Source of the DNA: Aliidiomarina celeris
GTDB taxonomy: Bacteria > Pseudomonadota > Gammaproteobacteria > Enterobacterales > Alteromonadaceae
Direction of reading: 5' to 3'
NCBI RefSeq assembly: GCF_003316875.1
Contig: NZ_QMIL01000004.1
Span: 62,001-126,000 of the forward strand
Length of the DNA: 64,000 nucleotides
The notes under the pieces are model-generated. The model did no database searches. It was not told where the DNA came from and worked only from the letters and a program-made list of their open reading frames with translations. Each line of letters begins with the position of its first letter. Within the stretch, counting starts at the first letter, position 1. Positions 57,338 to 64,000 of the stretch are shown piece by piece. Made by a program: the position numbers and the translations under genes.

Positions 57338-57826
57338 TTACGCGCCGCAGCTTGCTGCAACGTTTTCTAGGCTTGAATAGTAGCTGTACGCTTTTTCTTC
57401 GTGTGCCATTTCAACATAGTTTGCAGACGTTGCTACCGCAGTAAGGTCTGCGCGCAATGCATTTACGTTTGCTTCAGTTGCAGAACAACCCACTAAGTTC
57501 AGTGCAGCATTTAAATGCTCACCAGAACCCTGTGCAGTTTCCATTGCTAATTGGTCGTAAGAAGAGTCAATTAACAAGGCAACAGTAACAAGCGTAGTGC
57601 CACAGCTTTCTGGGCTAATAGTTGCAGAGGCAACCGCAGTAGTACCTAAGTCCCAGATAATGTTAGAAATAGCAGCTGCAACACCATTGTCGGTGAAAAT
57701 CATTGCGCCAATACCACAGTGCTGCCATGGGTTAATTTTAGTTTGCGCAACCGCTTCTGTTGGAGTAACAGCAGCGCCAAGAGTCATTAAGCCAGCAACA
57801 GCAACAAATCCGAATTTTTTAAACAT
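57338..57826 (-). CDS. DUF3015 exported protein
   Basis: 162 residues. Signal peptide (MFKKFGFVAVAGLMTLGAA, cleavage near AVA-Q at 27). The mature protein has NPWQHCGIGAMIF, SCGT and C-terminal helical parts with EKAYSYYSSLENVAASCGA, matching DUF3015. Four Cys could form two periplasmic disulphides. GGAAG precedes ATG at 57826. The family is often beside DUF4105 proteins. The AT-rich 148 bp upstream contains repeated TTGCAACT motifs and probably its promoter. Function unknown. Confidence 0.8.
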   Translation of the reverse strand: MFKKFGFVAVAGLMTLGAAVTPTEAVAQTKINPWQHCGIGAMIFTDNGVAAAISNIIWDLGTTAVASATISPESCGTTLVTVALLIDSSYDQLAMETAQGSGEHLNAALNLVGCSATEANVNALRADLTAVATSANYVEMAHEEKAYSYYSSLENVAASCGA

Positions 57827-57974
57827 GTGTATGCTTCCTTTGTTATTGTAAATAGTTGCAACTAAAGTGTTTTGTGTTCATGCAACTTACAAAAGTTTAG
57901 ATCACGAATATGATCATGTATATGTTTTTTTATTGTAATAATTTGTAAGCGCTGGTTTTCAGTTGCTCTTGCAA

Positions 57975-58616
57975 CTAAACCCCGTAAGTGGCGCGGTAGC
58001 TGCGTACTTTCTCTAACATTTCTTCCTGACCTGGCTGTTCACTTAGGTATTCAATGAGATCTGTTAGGGTCACGATAGAAATGACCTTGGCGTTGTAATC
58101 GCGCTCTACTTCTTGAATAGCGCTTAATTCGCCTTTGCCACGCTCTTGTCGGTCAAGGGCAATAAGTACACCCGCAAGGCTGGCGCCGTTGGCTTCGACA
58201 ATGTCCATCGACTCACGAATGGCTGTGCCGGCGGTAATAACGTCGTCTACCAGCATAATACGGCCTTTGAGTTCAGAGCCGACCAGGTTGCCGCCTTCGC
58301 CATGGGTTTTGGCTTCTTTGCGGTTAAAGCAGTAGGGCACGTCTTTGCCGTGGTGTTCGTACAGGCTCACCGCCGCGGCTGTTGCAATGGGTATGCCTTT
58401 GTAGGCGGGGCCGAACAGCACGTCGAATTCAATGCCCGAGTCTTGCAACGCGGCGGCATAATAGCGCCCTAGCTTGGCCAAGTCGGCGCCGGTATTAAAC
58501 AAGCCGGCATTAAAAAAATAAGGGCTGGTGCGGCCCGACTTCAGCGTGAATTCACCAAACTTCAACACGCCTTTGCCAAGGGCAAACTCGATAAATTCGC
58601 GTTGATATTGCTTCAT
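57975..58616 (-). CDS. pyrE: Orotate phosphoribosyltransferase
   Basis: Fifth step of UMP synthesis: orotate plus PRPP to OMP. 213 residues. The PRPP loop [18 protein letters not shown] and the N-terminal [14 protein letters not shown] are intact. Its ATG overlaps the rph stop (ATGA), the conserved rph-pyrE arrangement. No attenuator hairpin with leader is obvious between them. Confidence 0.98.
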   Translation of the reverse strand: MKQYQREFIEFALGKGVLKFGEFTLKSGRTSPYFFNAGLFNTGADLAKLGRYYAAALQDSGIEFDVLFGPAYKGIPIATAAAVSLYEHHGKDVPYCFNRKEAKTHGEGGNLVGSELKGRIMLVDDVITAGTAIRESMDIVEANGASLAGVLIALDRQERGKGELSAIQEVERDYNAKVISIVTLTDLIEYLSEQPGQEEMLEKVRSYRATYGV

Positions 58617-59329
58617 GCGTTGAGCGCCTCTTTTTGGTGGTCGTTTAGTTCACGAATAGCGTGCTTGGCTAACTCTACCATGGCGTTCATTTCGTCGAAC
58701 GAGAACGGCTCGCCTTCCGCAGTACCCTGAATTTCAATCACCTTGCCGGTGTCGGTCATCACCACGTTCATGTCGGTTTCTGCTGCTGAGTCTTCTGGGT
58801 AGTCTAAGTCTGCTACGGGCTCACCTTTGTAAATTCCCACCGAAATAGCCGCCACCATGCACTTTAACGGGTTTACTTTCACAAGGCCTTTCTTGCGCAT
58901 AAAGTTAATAGCGTCGACCATGGCTACGCAAGCGCCCGTAATAGAGGCTGTGCGTGTGCCGCCGTCGGCTTGAATAACGTCGCAGTCTACGGTAATGGTG
59001 TTTTCGCCTAATGCGCTTAAATCCACCGCCGCGCGTAACGAGCGCGCAATTAAACGCTGAATTTCCATTGTGCGACCACCTTGCTTGCCACGCGCGGCTT
59101 CGCGGTCTGAACGGGTATGGGTAGCGCGAGGGAGCATGCCATATTCGGCAGTAATCCAGCCTTGGCCTTTGCCTTTCATAAAGCGCGGCACGCCTTCTTG
59201 CACACTGGCGTTACACAGCACCTTGGTGTCACCGAACTCAATCAGTACACTGCCTTCTGCGTGGCGTGTATAATTACGGGTAATAGTTACAGGGCGAATT
59301 TGTTGGCTGGTACGACCGCTAGGGCGCAT
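58613..59329 (-). CDS. rph: Ribonuclease PH
   Basis: Phosphorolytic 3'-exonuclease trimming tRNA ends. From ATG 59329 it has 238 residues, the same length as E. coli, with GAGGT eight bases upstream; the open frame extends further to 59377 but is not conserved. [20 protein letters not shown] start, [22 protein letters not shown] active-site block and [21 protein letters not shown] are intact. Full length, unlike the frameshifted K-12 allele. Divergent from the PAS-GGDEF gene. Confidence 0.98.
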   Translation of the reverse strand: MRPSGRTSQQIRPVTITRNYTRHAEGSVLIEFGDTKVLCNASVQEGVPRFMKGKGQGWITAEYGMLPRATHTRSDREAARGKQGGRTMEIQRLIARSLRAAVDLSALGENTITVDCDVIQADGGTRTASITGACVAMVDAINFMRKKGLVKVNPLKCMVAAISVGIYKGEPVADLDYPEDSAAETDMNVVMTDTGKVIEIQGTAEGEPFSFDEMNAMVELAKHAIRELNDHQKEALNA

Positions 59330-59413
59330 AGAAAATACCTCTTGCATTAACTTGCTTGAATGGCTTTGTGGGCGCAAAGTATAGCACGGAACCGTAATAA
59401 TGAGGGATAAGGA

Positions 59414-60688
59414 ATGCTCGTTAAATCTATACCGTTTTTAGCGTCTGACATAGCGAGTAGCTTTCTTGCTGCGTTCGAGCAGCTGCAATTCAGCGTTATT
59501 ATTACCGACCCGAACAATGGCCCAAATGGCCATGAATTTTTGTATGTAAATGAAAGTTTCAAGCGCCAAACCGGTTATAACGAAGCCGAGTTAAAAGGAC
59601 AAACGCCGCGTATTTTGCAAGGCAAAGGCACCGACGTGAAAACGCTGAACACGTTGAAGGCGAAACTTGAGCGCGAGGAAGTTTTCATCGGTCAAGCCGA
59701 GAACTATCGTAAAGACGGCTCTGCCTATATTGTGCGCTGGTCTATTTTGCCGCTCATTCATAATGGCGAAACCGTTGCTTACCTTTCCGTGCAACAAGAG
59801 CTTACCGACTATTTAAAAGTGCAAGAGCGCGAGTATTTCCTGAGCCAAGCGCTGAATCAGTCTGCCCAAGCCGCCATGATTACCGACCCAAGCGGGCAAA
59901 TTGTTTATGTAAACCGCGCCCTTTGTGCCATAACCGGCTACGAGCCCGCCGAAATCTTAGGCAACAAGCCCAGCATGTTTAAGTCGGGCCAAATGGACGC
60001 CGACTTTTATGAAAAACTTTGGGCAACACTAGCCAGCGGGCAAAGCTTTGAGGGGGTTTTTATTAACCGCTCGAAAGAAGGTATGGTGTACCACGAACAC
60101 AAAGTGATCTCGCCCATATTCAATGAAAAGGGTGAGCCCGAATTTTATCTATCGCTCAGTTCCGACATTTCCGAACGCGTGCGCGAAACCCTATGGCTGA
60201 GCTATAAAGCCAATCACGACGCACTGACCGGCCTGATGAACCGCAACGCCTTGCAAGAAAAAGCAGTGCGCGCCATTCAGGAATTCAAGCAAAAAGGCAG
60301 TACAGTTTCGCTTGTTGTAGCCGATATCGACGACTTTAAACCCATAAACGACACCCACGGACACGATAAAGGCGACACCGTACTCAAACGCGTTGCCGAG
60401 GTAATGAAAACCTCAATTCGCGACACCGACGCCGTAGGCCGCTGGGGCGGTGAGGAATTCTGTTTACTGCTGCATACCGACAAAGCCCAAGCGGTGCGCA
60501 TTGCCGACATGCTGCGCGAGAAAATTGCCAGTTTGGAATTTACAATATTAAAAACGCCCATAACCGTTAGCTTTGGTGTAGCCGAAATAAAAGTAGAAGA
60601 AGACTTCGACAGCCTATTTAAACGTGCCGACAACGCCCTTTACGAAGCCAAAGAGAGCGGCAAGAACAAAGTGGTGAGCGCGCCTTAA
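59414..60688 (+). CDS. Soluble PAS-PAS-GGDEF diguanylate cyclase
   Basis: 424 residues, no membrane helix. PAS 1 (about 20-135) has [21 protein letters not shown] but TPRILQG where a LOV domain has NCRFLQ, so there is no flavin-binding Cys. PAS 2 (about 145-260) has [21 protein letters not shown]. The GGDEF domain has GGEEF at 345-349 and an RxxD inhibition site (R336-D339), so it is likely active and product-inhibited. Signal unknown. Confidence 0.9.
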   Translation: MLVKSIPFLASDIASSFLAAFEQLQFSVIITDPNNGPNGHEFLYVNESFKRQTGYNEAELKGQTPRILQGKGTDVKTLNTLKAKLEREEVFIGQAENYRKDGSAYIVRWSILPLIHNGETVAYLSVQQELTDYLKVQEREYFLSQALNQSAQAAMITDPSGQIVYVNRALCAITGYEPAEILGNKPSMFKSGQMDADFYEKLWATLASGQSFEGVFINRSKEGMVYHEHKVISPIFNEKGEPEFYLSLSSDISERVRETLWLSYKANHDALTGLMNRNALQEKAVRAIQEFKQKGSTVSLVVADIDDFKPINDTHGHDKGDTVLKRVAEVMKTSIRDTDAVGRWGGEEFCLLLHTDKAQAVRIADMLREKIASLEFTILKTPITVSFGVAEIKVEEDFDSLFKRADNALYEAKESGKNKVVSAP

Positions 60689-60769
60689 GCAAGGCTTTGG
60701 TGTATACTCCGCACAAACTCCACGCATAATTTTTTACGCGCATAACTAAGCGCACAAAAGGCAAGTACC

Positions 60770-61633
60770 ATGATTTACAGCATGACCGCGTACGCACGCG
60801 AAGAAGTAAAAGGCGACTGGGGCACAGCCGTATGGGAGCTGCGCTCAGTAAATCAGCGTTATTTAGAAACCTATTTTCGCTTACCCGAGCAGTTTCGTAG
60901 TTTAGAAATACCCCTACGCGAGCGTTTTCGTAAACACCTGCAGCGCGGTAAAGTAGAATGCAATCTGCGTTTCAACCCCGGCAATGCCAGCGGCACCGAC
61001 CTTAAAATAAACGAAACACTCGCGCTCGCCGTGCTGCGAGGCGCAGAGTGGATTCAAAGCCAAGGTGCCAATGCTTCGGTTTCACCCCTCGACGTACTGC
61101 GCTGGCCCGGCGTAATAAGCACCGAAGAAAATGACACAGACAGCCTGCAAGCCGAATTGCTAAAAGGCTTCGACACAGTATTGAAAAGCTTTATCGACCA
61201 CCGCGGCCGCGAAGGCGACACCATGAAAGGCCTCCTTGAAGAGCGCTTAAACGGCATAGGCCAAGAAGCCGCAAAAGTACGCCAACGCATGCCCGAAATA
61301 TTACAGTGGCAACGCGACCGCATACTCGCCAAATTCACCGAAGCCAAAATTGAACTCGACGCCGAACGCGTAGAACAAGAAATGGTAATGCTGGCGCAAA
61401 AAACCGACGTAGCCGAAGAACTCGACCGCCTCGACAGCCACATTAAAGAAACCCGCAGCATCCTCAACAAAGGTGGAGCCTGCGGCCGCCGCCTCGACTT
61501 CATGATGCAAGAGTTCAACCGCGAAGCCAACACCCTCGGCTCCAAATCCATCCACACCGACATCACCGCCAGCGCCGTGGAAATGAAAGTGCTGATCGAG
61601 CAGATGCGGGAGCAGATCCAGAATATCGAATAA
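60770..61633 (+). CDS. yicC: YicC family endoribonuclease
   Basis: 287 residues. Starts MIYSMTAYAREEV, the YicC signature (SMTAFAR), with WELRSVNQRYLETYFRLP and the C-terminal block GGACGRRLDFMMQEFNREANTLGSKS (DUF1732). YicC proteins are RNA endonucleases affecting sRNA levels in E. coli. Downstream of pyrE-rph in the usual neighbourhood, though on the opposite strand. Followed by a small gene after 2 bp. Confidence 0.95.
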   Translation: MIYSMTAYAREEVKGDWGTAVWELRSVNQRYLETYFRLPEQFRSLEIPLRERFRKHLQRGKVECNLRFNPGNASGTDLKINETLALAVLRGAEWIQSQGANASVSPLDVLRWPGVISTEENDTDSLQAELLKGFDTVLKSFIDHRGREGDTMKGLLEERLNGIGQEAAKVRQRMPEILQWQRDRILAKFTEAKIELDAERVEQEMVMLAQKTDVAEELDRLDSHIKETRSILNKGGACGRRLDFMMQEFNREANTLGSKSIHTDITASAVEMKVLIEQMREQIQNIE

Positions 61634-61635
61634 CC

Positions 61636-61932
61636 ATGCGTAAATCCGACAAAAAGCTAGAAAATGAAATCATTCGGCGCTTAACCGAGGTGTGTGAAGC
61701 TATGAAGCCGCAGCTCGAGGGCTTTGTGTGGCTGACCCATGAGGTGAATTATCAGCGTTTTCCACAGAGCTTGTTGGTTACGTTGGTGTTTAATGATGAA
61801 ATTTCGGAGCCCGCTTTATTAACTGAATTTGCCGAGCTTCTTCCTGCAGTTCAAGCCGCGCTGCGGCCTATTCTGAACAAAGATTTACCCGCCAAGCAAA
61901 TCGAAGCACGACGAGAGCACCGATTGCATTGA
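61636..61932 (+). CDS. Conserved hypothetical protein, often mislabelled Fis-family regulator
   Basis: 98 residues. EIIRRLTEVCEAMKPQLEGFVWLTHEVNYQRFPQSLLVTLVF shows the pattern (VCE..K....GF.WLTH.VNY..FPxSL) of a short gammaproteobacterial family commonly annotated as Fis-like without evidence. No helix-turn-helix is apparent. Two bases after yicC, so probably co-transcribed. Function unknown. Confidence 0.65.
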   Translation: MRKSDKKLENEIIRRLTEVCEAMKPQLEGFVWLTHEVNYQRFPQSLLVTLVFNDEISEPALLTEFAELLPAVQAALRPILNKDLPAKQIEARREHRLH

Positions 61933-61969
61933 TCGCAGAGTGCTCCTATTCTAGCTGCTTATTGTAAAG

Positions 61970-62031
61970 TGAGCCGAATACTACTAATATTTGGCTCATT
62001 AAGTGAGCTGAATAATCAGTAAATTGGCTCA
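61970..62031. repeat. Paired inverted repeats upstream of fic, operator-like
   Basis: Repeat A: TGAGCCGAATA (61970-61980) and TATTTGGCTCA (61988-61998), 11-bp arms with one mismatch. Repeat B: TGAGCT (62004-62009) and GGCTCA (62026-62031). A TATAAT at 62037-62042 lies just after B, and a possible TTGTAA-16-TAATAT promoter overlaps A. Likely binding sites for a dimeric repressor of fic. Confidence 0.6.
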
Positions 62032-62059
62032 AATAGTATAATGGGTGGCAGGTGAGTTA

Positions 62060-63238
62060 ATGGGTTTTAATGAAATTGAGCAGAACCAGTGGCTGTGGCA
62101 ATCGCCAAACTGGCCAGAATTCCGGTGGGACCAGCAACGCTTATCGCCGCTGCTCCGCCATGCCTATGATCACATCGGGCAGCTTAAAGGACGTATGGCT
62201 ATGGTTGAAGGGGTCGAGGCTTTTACCTTAGATGCCATGTTAGCCAACATCGTCGCATCGTCGGCCATTGAAAGCGAAAAGGTGGACGTGTATGGCGTGC
62301 GTTCTTCACTTGCGCGCCAATTAGGTATTAATGACCAAAACCCAGTGAAAATTTCTGAGCAGAGTGAGGGCTTAGCCAGTTTAATGCGTGATGCAGTGAC
62401 AGCTTGGCAGCAACCGTTGTCACTTAACGTGCTATTGCAGTGGCATTGTTGGCTGTTTCAAGGTTACACATCGCTCATGCAAAAAGTGACACCGGGTGAG
62501 CTGCGTGGCGAGGCTCCGATGCAAATAGTATCGGGGCCACTGCAAAGCCCAAAGGTGCATTTTGAAGCGCCGCCTCGCGCTATTATTGATCAAGAGCTTG
62601 AGCAGTTCATTCGCTGGTTTAATAGCTCACAGCAAAGTGATCTTGACCCTATCGTGAGAGCGGGCATCGCCCACCTTTGGTTTGTTACTATCCACCCATT
62701 CGAGGACGGCAATGGCCGTATCACGCGGGCGCTTACTGACCGGGCACTTGCCCAAGCTGACCAAAGTAGCATTCGAATGTTTGCCATGTCTGAGGCCATA
62801 TTGGAGCACCGCAAGGCATATTACGATGTGTTGGAGCGCACGCAAAAACTCGGCGTAAACCAACAGCCTGATATTACCGAGTGGTTGGTGTGGTTTGTGA
62901 AAACCTTAGTGCTGTCTGTGGAAATGGCATTAGCGAGAATAGAGCGCACTGTTGTGAAAACAAAGTTCTGGGCTCGCCACAACGACCTACCCTTACTTGA
63001 GCCTCAGCGTAAAGTGCTGAACCGATTATTAGAAGGCGATTTCCAAGACGGTATCAATGCAACGCAATATCAACGCGTGGCTAAGGTGAGTAAAGCCACC
63101 GCCACACGACATTTAAGCGACTTGCTTGCACAAGGCGTGTTAGAAAAACTACCCGGCGGCGGGCGCAGCACGCGTTATCGAGTTCTGCGGCGCGATTTTT
63201 CAATGCTTTTGGTGTCGCCTCGTCGTACGCGTAAGTAA
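62060..63238 (+). CDS. fic: Fic-family protein (AMP-transferase fold) with N-terminal inhibitory helix
   Basis: 392 residues from ATG 62060 (AGGTG five bases upstream; a GTG at 62045 is less likely). Fic_N/DUF4172-type N-terminus; inhibitory helix motif SSAIESEK at 67-74 (S-x-x-x-E with Ser72 where Gly/Asn is usual, so class II). Fic core HPFEDGNGRITR at 212-223, complete. C-terminal winged helix (KVSKATATRHLSDLLAQGVLEKL) suggests DNA binding. Probably AMPylates or de-AMPylates an unknown target and may autoregulate through the repeats upstream. Accessory gene. Confidence 0.9.
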   Translation: MGFNEIEQNQWLWQSPNWPEFRWDQQRLSPLLRHAYDHIGQLKGRMAMVEGVEAFTLDAMLANIVASSAIESEKVDVYGVRSSLARQLGINDQNPVKISEQSEGLASLMRDAVTAWQQPLSLNVLLQWHCWLFQGYTSLMQKVTPGELRGEAPMQIVSGPLQSPKVHFEAPPRAIIDQELEQFIRWFNSSQQSDLDPIVRAGIAHLWFVTIHPFEDGNGRITRALTDRALAQADQSSIRMFAMSEAILEHRKAYYDVLERTQKLGVNQQPDITEWLVWFVKTLVLSVEMALARIERTVVKTKFWARHNDLPLLEPQRKVLNRLLEGDFQDGINATQYQRVAKVSKATATRHLSDLLAQGVLEKLPGGGRSTRYRVLRRDFSMLLVSPRRTRK

Positions 63239-63383
63239 TGATAAAACGTTCACCTTCGGGTTCGCTCAGGGCTTTCATTTCCGCTCGCCATTGGTCGCGG
63301 TGAATATAAAGGAATACAAAAGTGCCGATGAGTAAAAACACCGGCCCGAGTACGATCATAATTTTAGCAATGGTATCAGCCAT
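63081..63383 (-). CDS. Small single-helix membrane protein, 3' end overlapped by fic
   Basis: 100 residues. AAGGGA lies eight bases before ATG 63383. A hydrophobic helix (IMIVLGPVFLLIGTFVFLYIH) follows a short start, then a charged stretch. The first 48 residues use unique DNA; the last 52 are read from the fic 3' end on the opposite strand and look unstructured (Cys/Arg/Trp rich). The upstream half looks genuine, while the tail is probably frame read into fic after an insertion or replacement. Moderately doubtful as an intact gene. Confidence 0.4.
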   Translation of the reverse strand: MADTIAKIMIVLGPVFLLIGTFVFLYIHRDQWRAEMKALSEPEGERFIITYAYDEATPKALKNRAAELDNACCARRRVVFLTRLVQASRLNVVWRWLYSP

Positions 63384-63570
63384 GATTTATTTCCCTTTCG
63401 TGAATGAGTTAAAGCTGTGCTATTCCATTCATTGAATCATGCTTTTTGAATCGCGCAACAAATTAACAGACCGTCTTCCCTTCTACCAAGTGGTGAATGC
63501 TAAAGTGCTTGATGCCAAGCAATTATTAATCTATATCGGTGATTAAAGGAGGAATCATTCGCCTTTCCTT

Positions 63571-63640
63571 TATAATCACTGCTATCGGTGAATATATTTG
63601 ACGCGGCTGGCAATTCACCTATAATCACTACTTCTGGTGA
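63571..63640 (+). promoter_or_regulatory. Repeated operators of the HipBA-like module
   Basis: Two near-identical 21-mers, TATAATCACTGCTATCGGTGA (63571-63591, shown by its ends TATAATCACT and CGGTGA) and TATAATCACTACTTC-TGGTGA (63620-63640). Each contains an inverted TCAC..GGTGA dyad. A third half-like copy TATATCGGTGATTAA lies at 63532-63546. Units are spaced about 48-50 bp. Expected to bind the HipB-like protein. Confidence 0.6.
63598..63625 (+). promoter_or_regulatory. Promoter of the hipB-like gene
   Basis: -35 TTGACG (63598-63603), 16-bp spacer, -10 TATAAT (63620-63625). The -10 is inside the second operator, so repressor binding would block RNA polymerase. Predicted start about 63632; leader about 34 nt with GGAGA before ATG. 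Confidence 0.65.
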
Positions 63641-63665
63641 TTTTTGTGAGTGGAGAATTAGTACC

Positions 63666-63956
63666 ATGGCAAAAAAAGTAACGGCTTCAAACATGCCTCG
63701 CGTGGCTTGTATAAACAGCCCAGACGTATTGGGGCAGTTAATTAAGGCCAAACGTACAGAGCTTGGTATGAAGCTTATCGACTGCTCGGCGCTTTGCGGT
63801 ATCGGCATTAATACCTTGTCGCGGATAGAAAATGGAAATGGGAATTGTACGCTAACGGCTGTTTTTGCGGTTTTAAATGGGCTAGGCATTAAACTCACAT
63901 CCGAATTGTTAGACGCCAGCACGCTTGCCTCATCAAGCGAAGGCGAGTGGGTGTAA
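63666..63956 (+). CDS. XRE-family antitoxin-like regulator (HipB-like)
   Basis: 96 residues from ATG 63666 (GGAGA nine bases upstream). Helix-turn-helix at about 16-75: VLGQLIKAKRTELGMKLIDCSALCGIGINTLSRIENG and a following helix, the Cro/C1 pattern. C-terminal tail LASSSEGEWV; in HipB a similar C-terminal Trp is a degradation signal. It is immediately followed by a second gene (2-bp gap), as in hipBA. Represses its own promoter most likely. Confidence 0.75.
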   Translation: MAKKVTASNMPRVACINSPDVLGQLIKAKRTELGMKLIDCSALCGIGINTLSRIENGNGNCTLTAVFAVLNGLGIKLTSELLDASTLASSSEGEWV

Positions 63957-63958
63957 CC

Positions 63959-64000
63959 ATGAAGCAATCCGACGCTTATCAGCTGAACATGCACTATGGC
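63959..64000 (+). CDS. Start of a HipA-like kinase gene (cut by the right edge)
   Basis: ATG at 63959, two bases after the hipB-like stop, followed by 13 readable codons (MKQSDAYQLNMHYG). The length is too short for identity. Position after an XRE gene with autoregulatory operators, and the strand-like start, suggest HipA. That is inference only. Confidence 0.4.
   Translation, partial: MKQSDAYQLNMHYG

Noticed and set aside
57857-57974. Riboswitch or small RNA upstream of the DUF3015 gene
   Set aside because: The region is AT-rich with scattered TTGCAACT repeats but shows no conserved riboswitch core or terminator-like end.
59414-60688. LOV photoreceptor in the first PAS domain
   Set aside because: The position of the flavin-linking NCRFLQ motif reads TPRILQ, without Cys.
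63500-63994. Minus-strand frame of 164 residues at the right end
   Set aside because: Antisense to the hipB-like gene and its promoter, with no ribosome site and no family resemblance.
1-64000. tRNA, rRNA or CRISPR array
   Set aside because: No cloverleaf, rRNA stretch or spaced direct-repeat array was recognised by eye; a covariance scan would be needed to exclude a small RNA gene.

Overview
The window is a gene-dense stretch of a gammaproteobacterial chromosome. Gene content and order (damX-aroB-aroK, mrcA, metL/metJ, rpmE/priA/argS/ftsN/hslVU, rraA, yihY-dtd-yiiD, glnA-glnL-glnG, pyrE-rph-yicC) fit the Alteromonadales, most likely Idiomarinaceae (Idiomarina/Aliidiomarina type). That taxonomic call is inference from synteny and protein style, not from a marker-gene search. 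No tRNA, rRNA or CRISPR array was recognised.

Regions. 1-3.6 kb: an AAA-type DamX-like ATPase (partial), aroB and aroK, then two small coupled genes sitting where pilMNOPQ/hofMNOPQ normally lies. 3.7-12.1 kb: mrcA (PBP1A), metL with divergent metJ and met boxes, a short malic enzyme, a SAM methyltransferase and rpmE. 12.3-18.9 kb: priA, argS, a very short ftsN, and hslVU behind a sigma-32 type promoter and a leader hairpin. 19-21.7 kb: a GGDEF-EAL protein with a decayed GGDEF site, and rraA. 21.7-28.0 kb: a complete histidine utilisation locus (hutG, hutI, hutC-hutU-hutH) with a HutC-type operator. Its HutH carries Ala-Cys-Gly instead of Ala-Ser-Gly at the cofactor-forming triad. A 5' fragment of a group II intron lies directly behind the hutH terminator.

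28.3-40.7 kb: yiiD-type gene, a spermidine-synthase-like gene, yihY, dtd, small membrane proteins, an RND efflux pair, a TrhA/hemolysin III protein, a diguanylate cyclase and rluF. 40.7-52.1 kb: typA, a CNNM-CBS protein, an orphan CHASE histidine kinase, the nitrogen regulon core glnA-glnL-glnG with NtrC sites and a sigma-54 promoter, and a CpxR/CpxA pair. 52.1-61.9 kb: pldB, trmL, an envelope cluster (cyanophycinase-like pseudoenzyme, DUF4105 protein, DUF3015 protein), pyrE-rph, a PAS-PAS-GGDEF protein and yicC.

62-64 kb is the accessory end: a Fic-family protein behind paired inverted repeats, a small membrane gene overlapped by the fic 3' end, and the start of a HipBA-like pair with repeated operators over its promoter. 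The least understood parts are the envelope cluster (53.7-57.8 kb), the reduced pilus locus (2.5-3.6 kb), the Cys-type HutH and the right-hand toxin-like genes. Several convergent genes overlap at their stops, so the genome is tightly packed.
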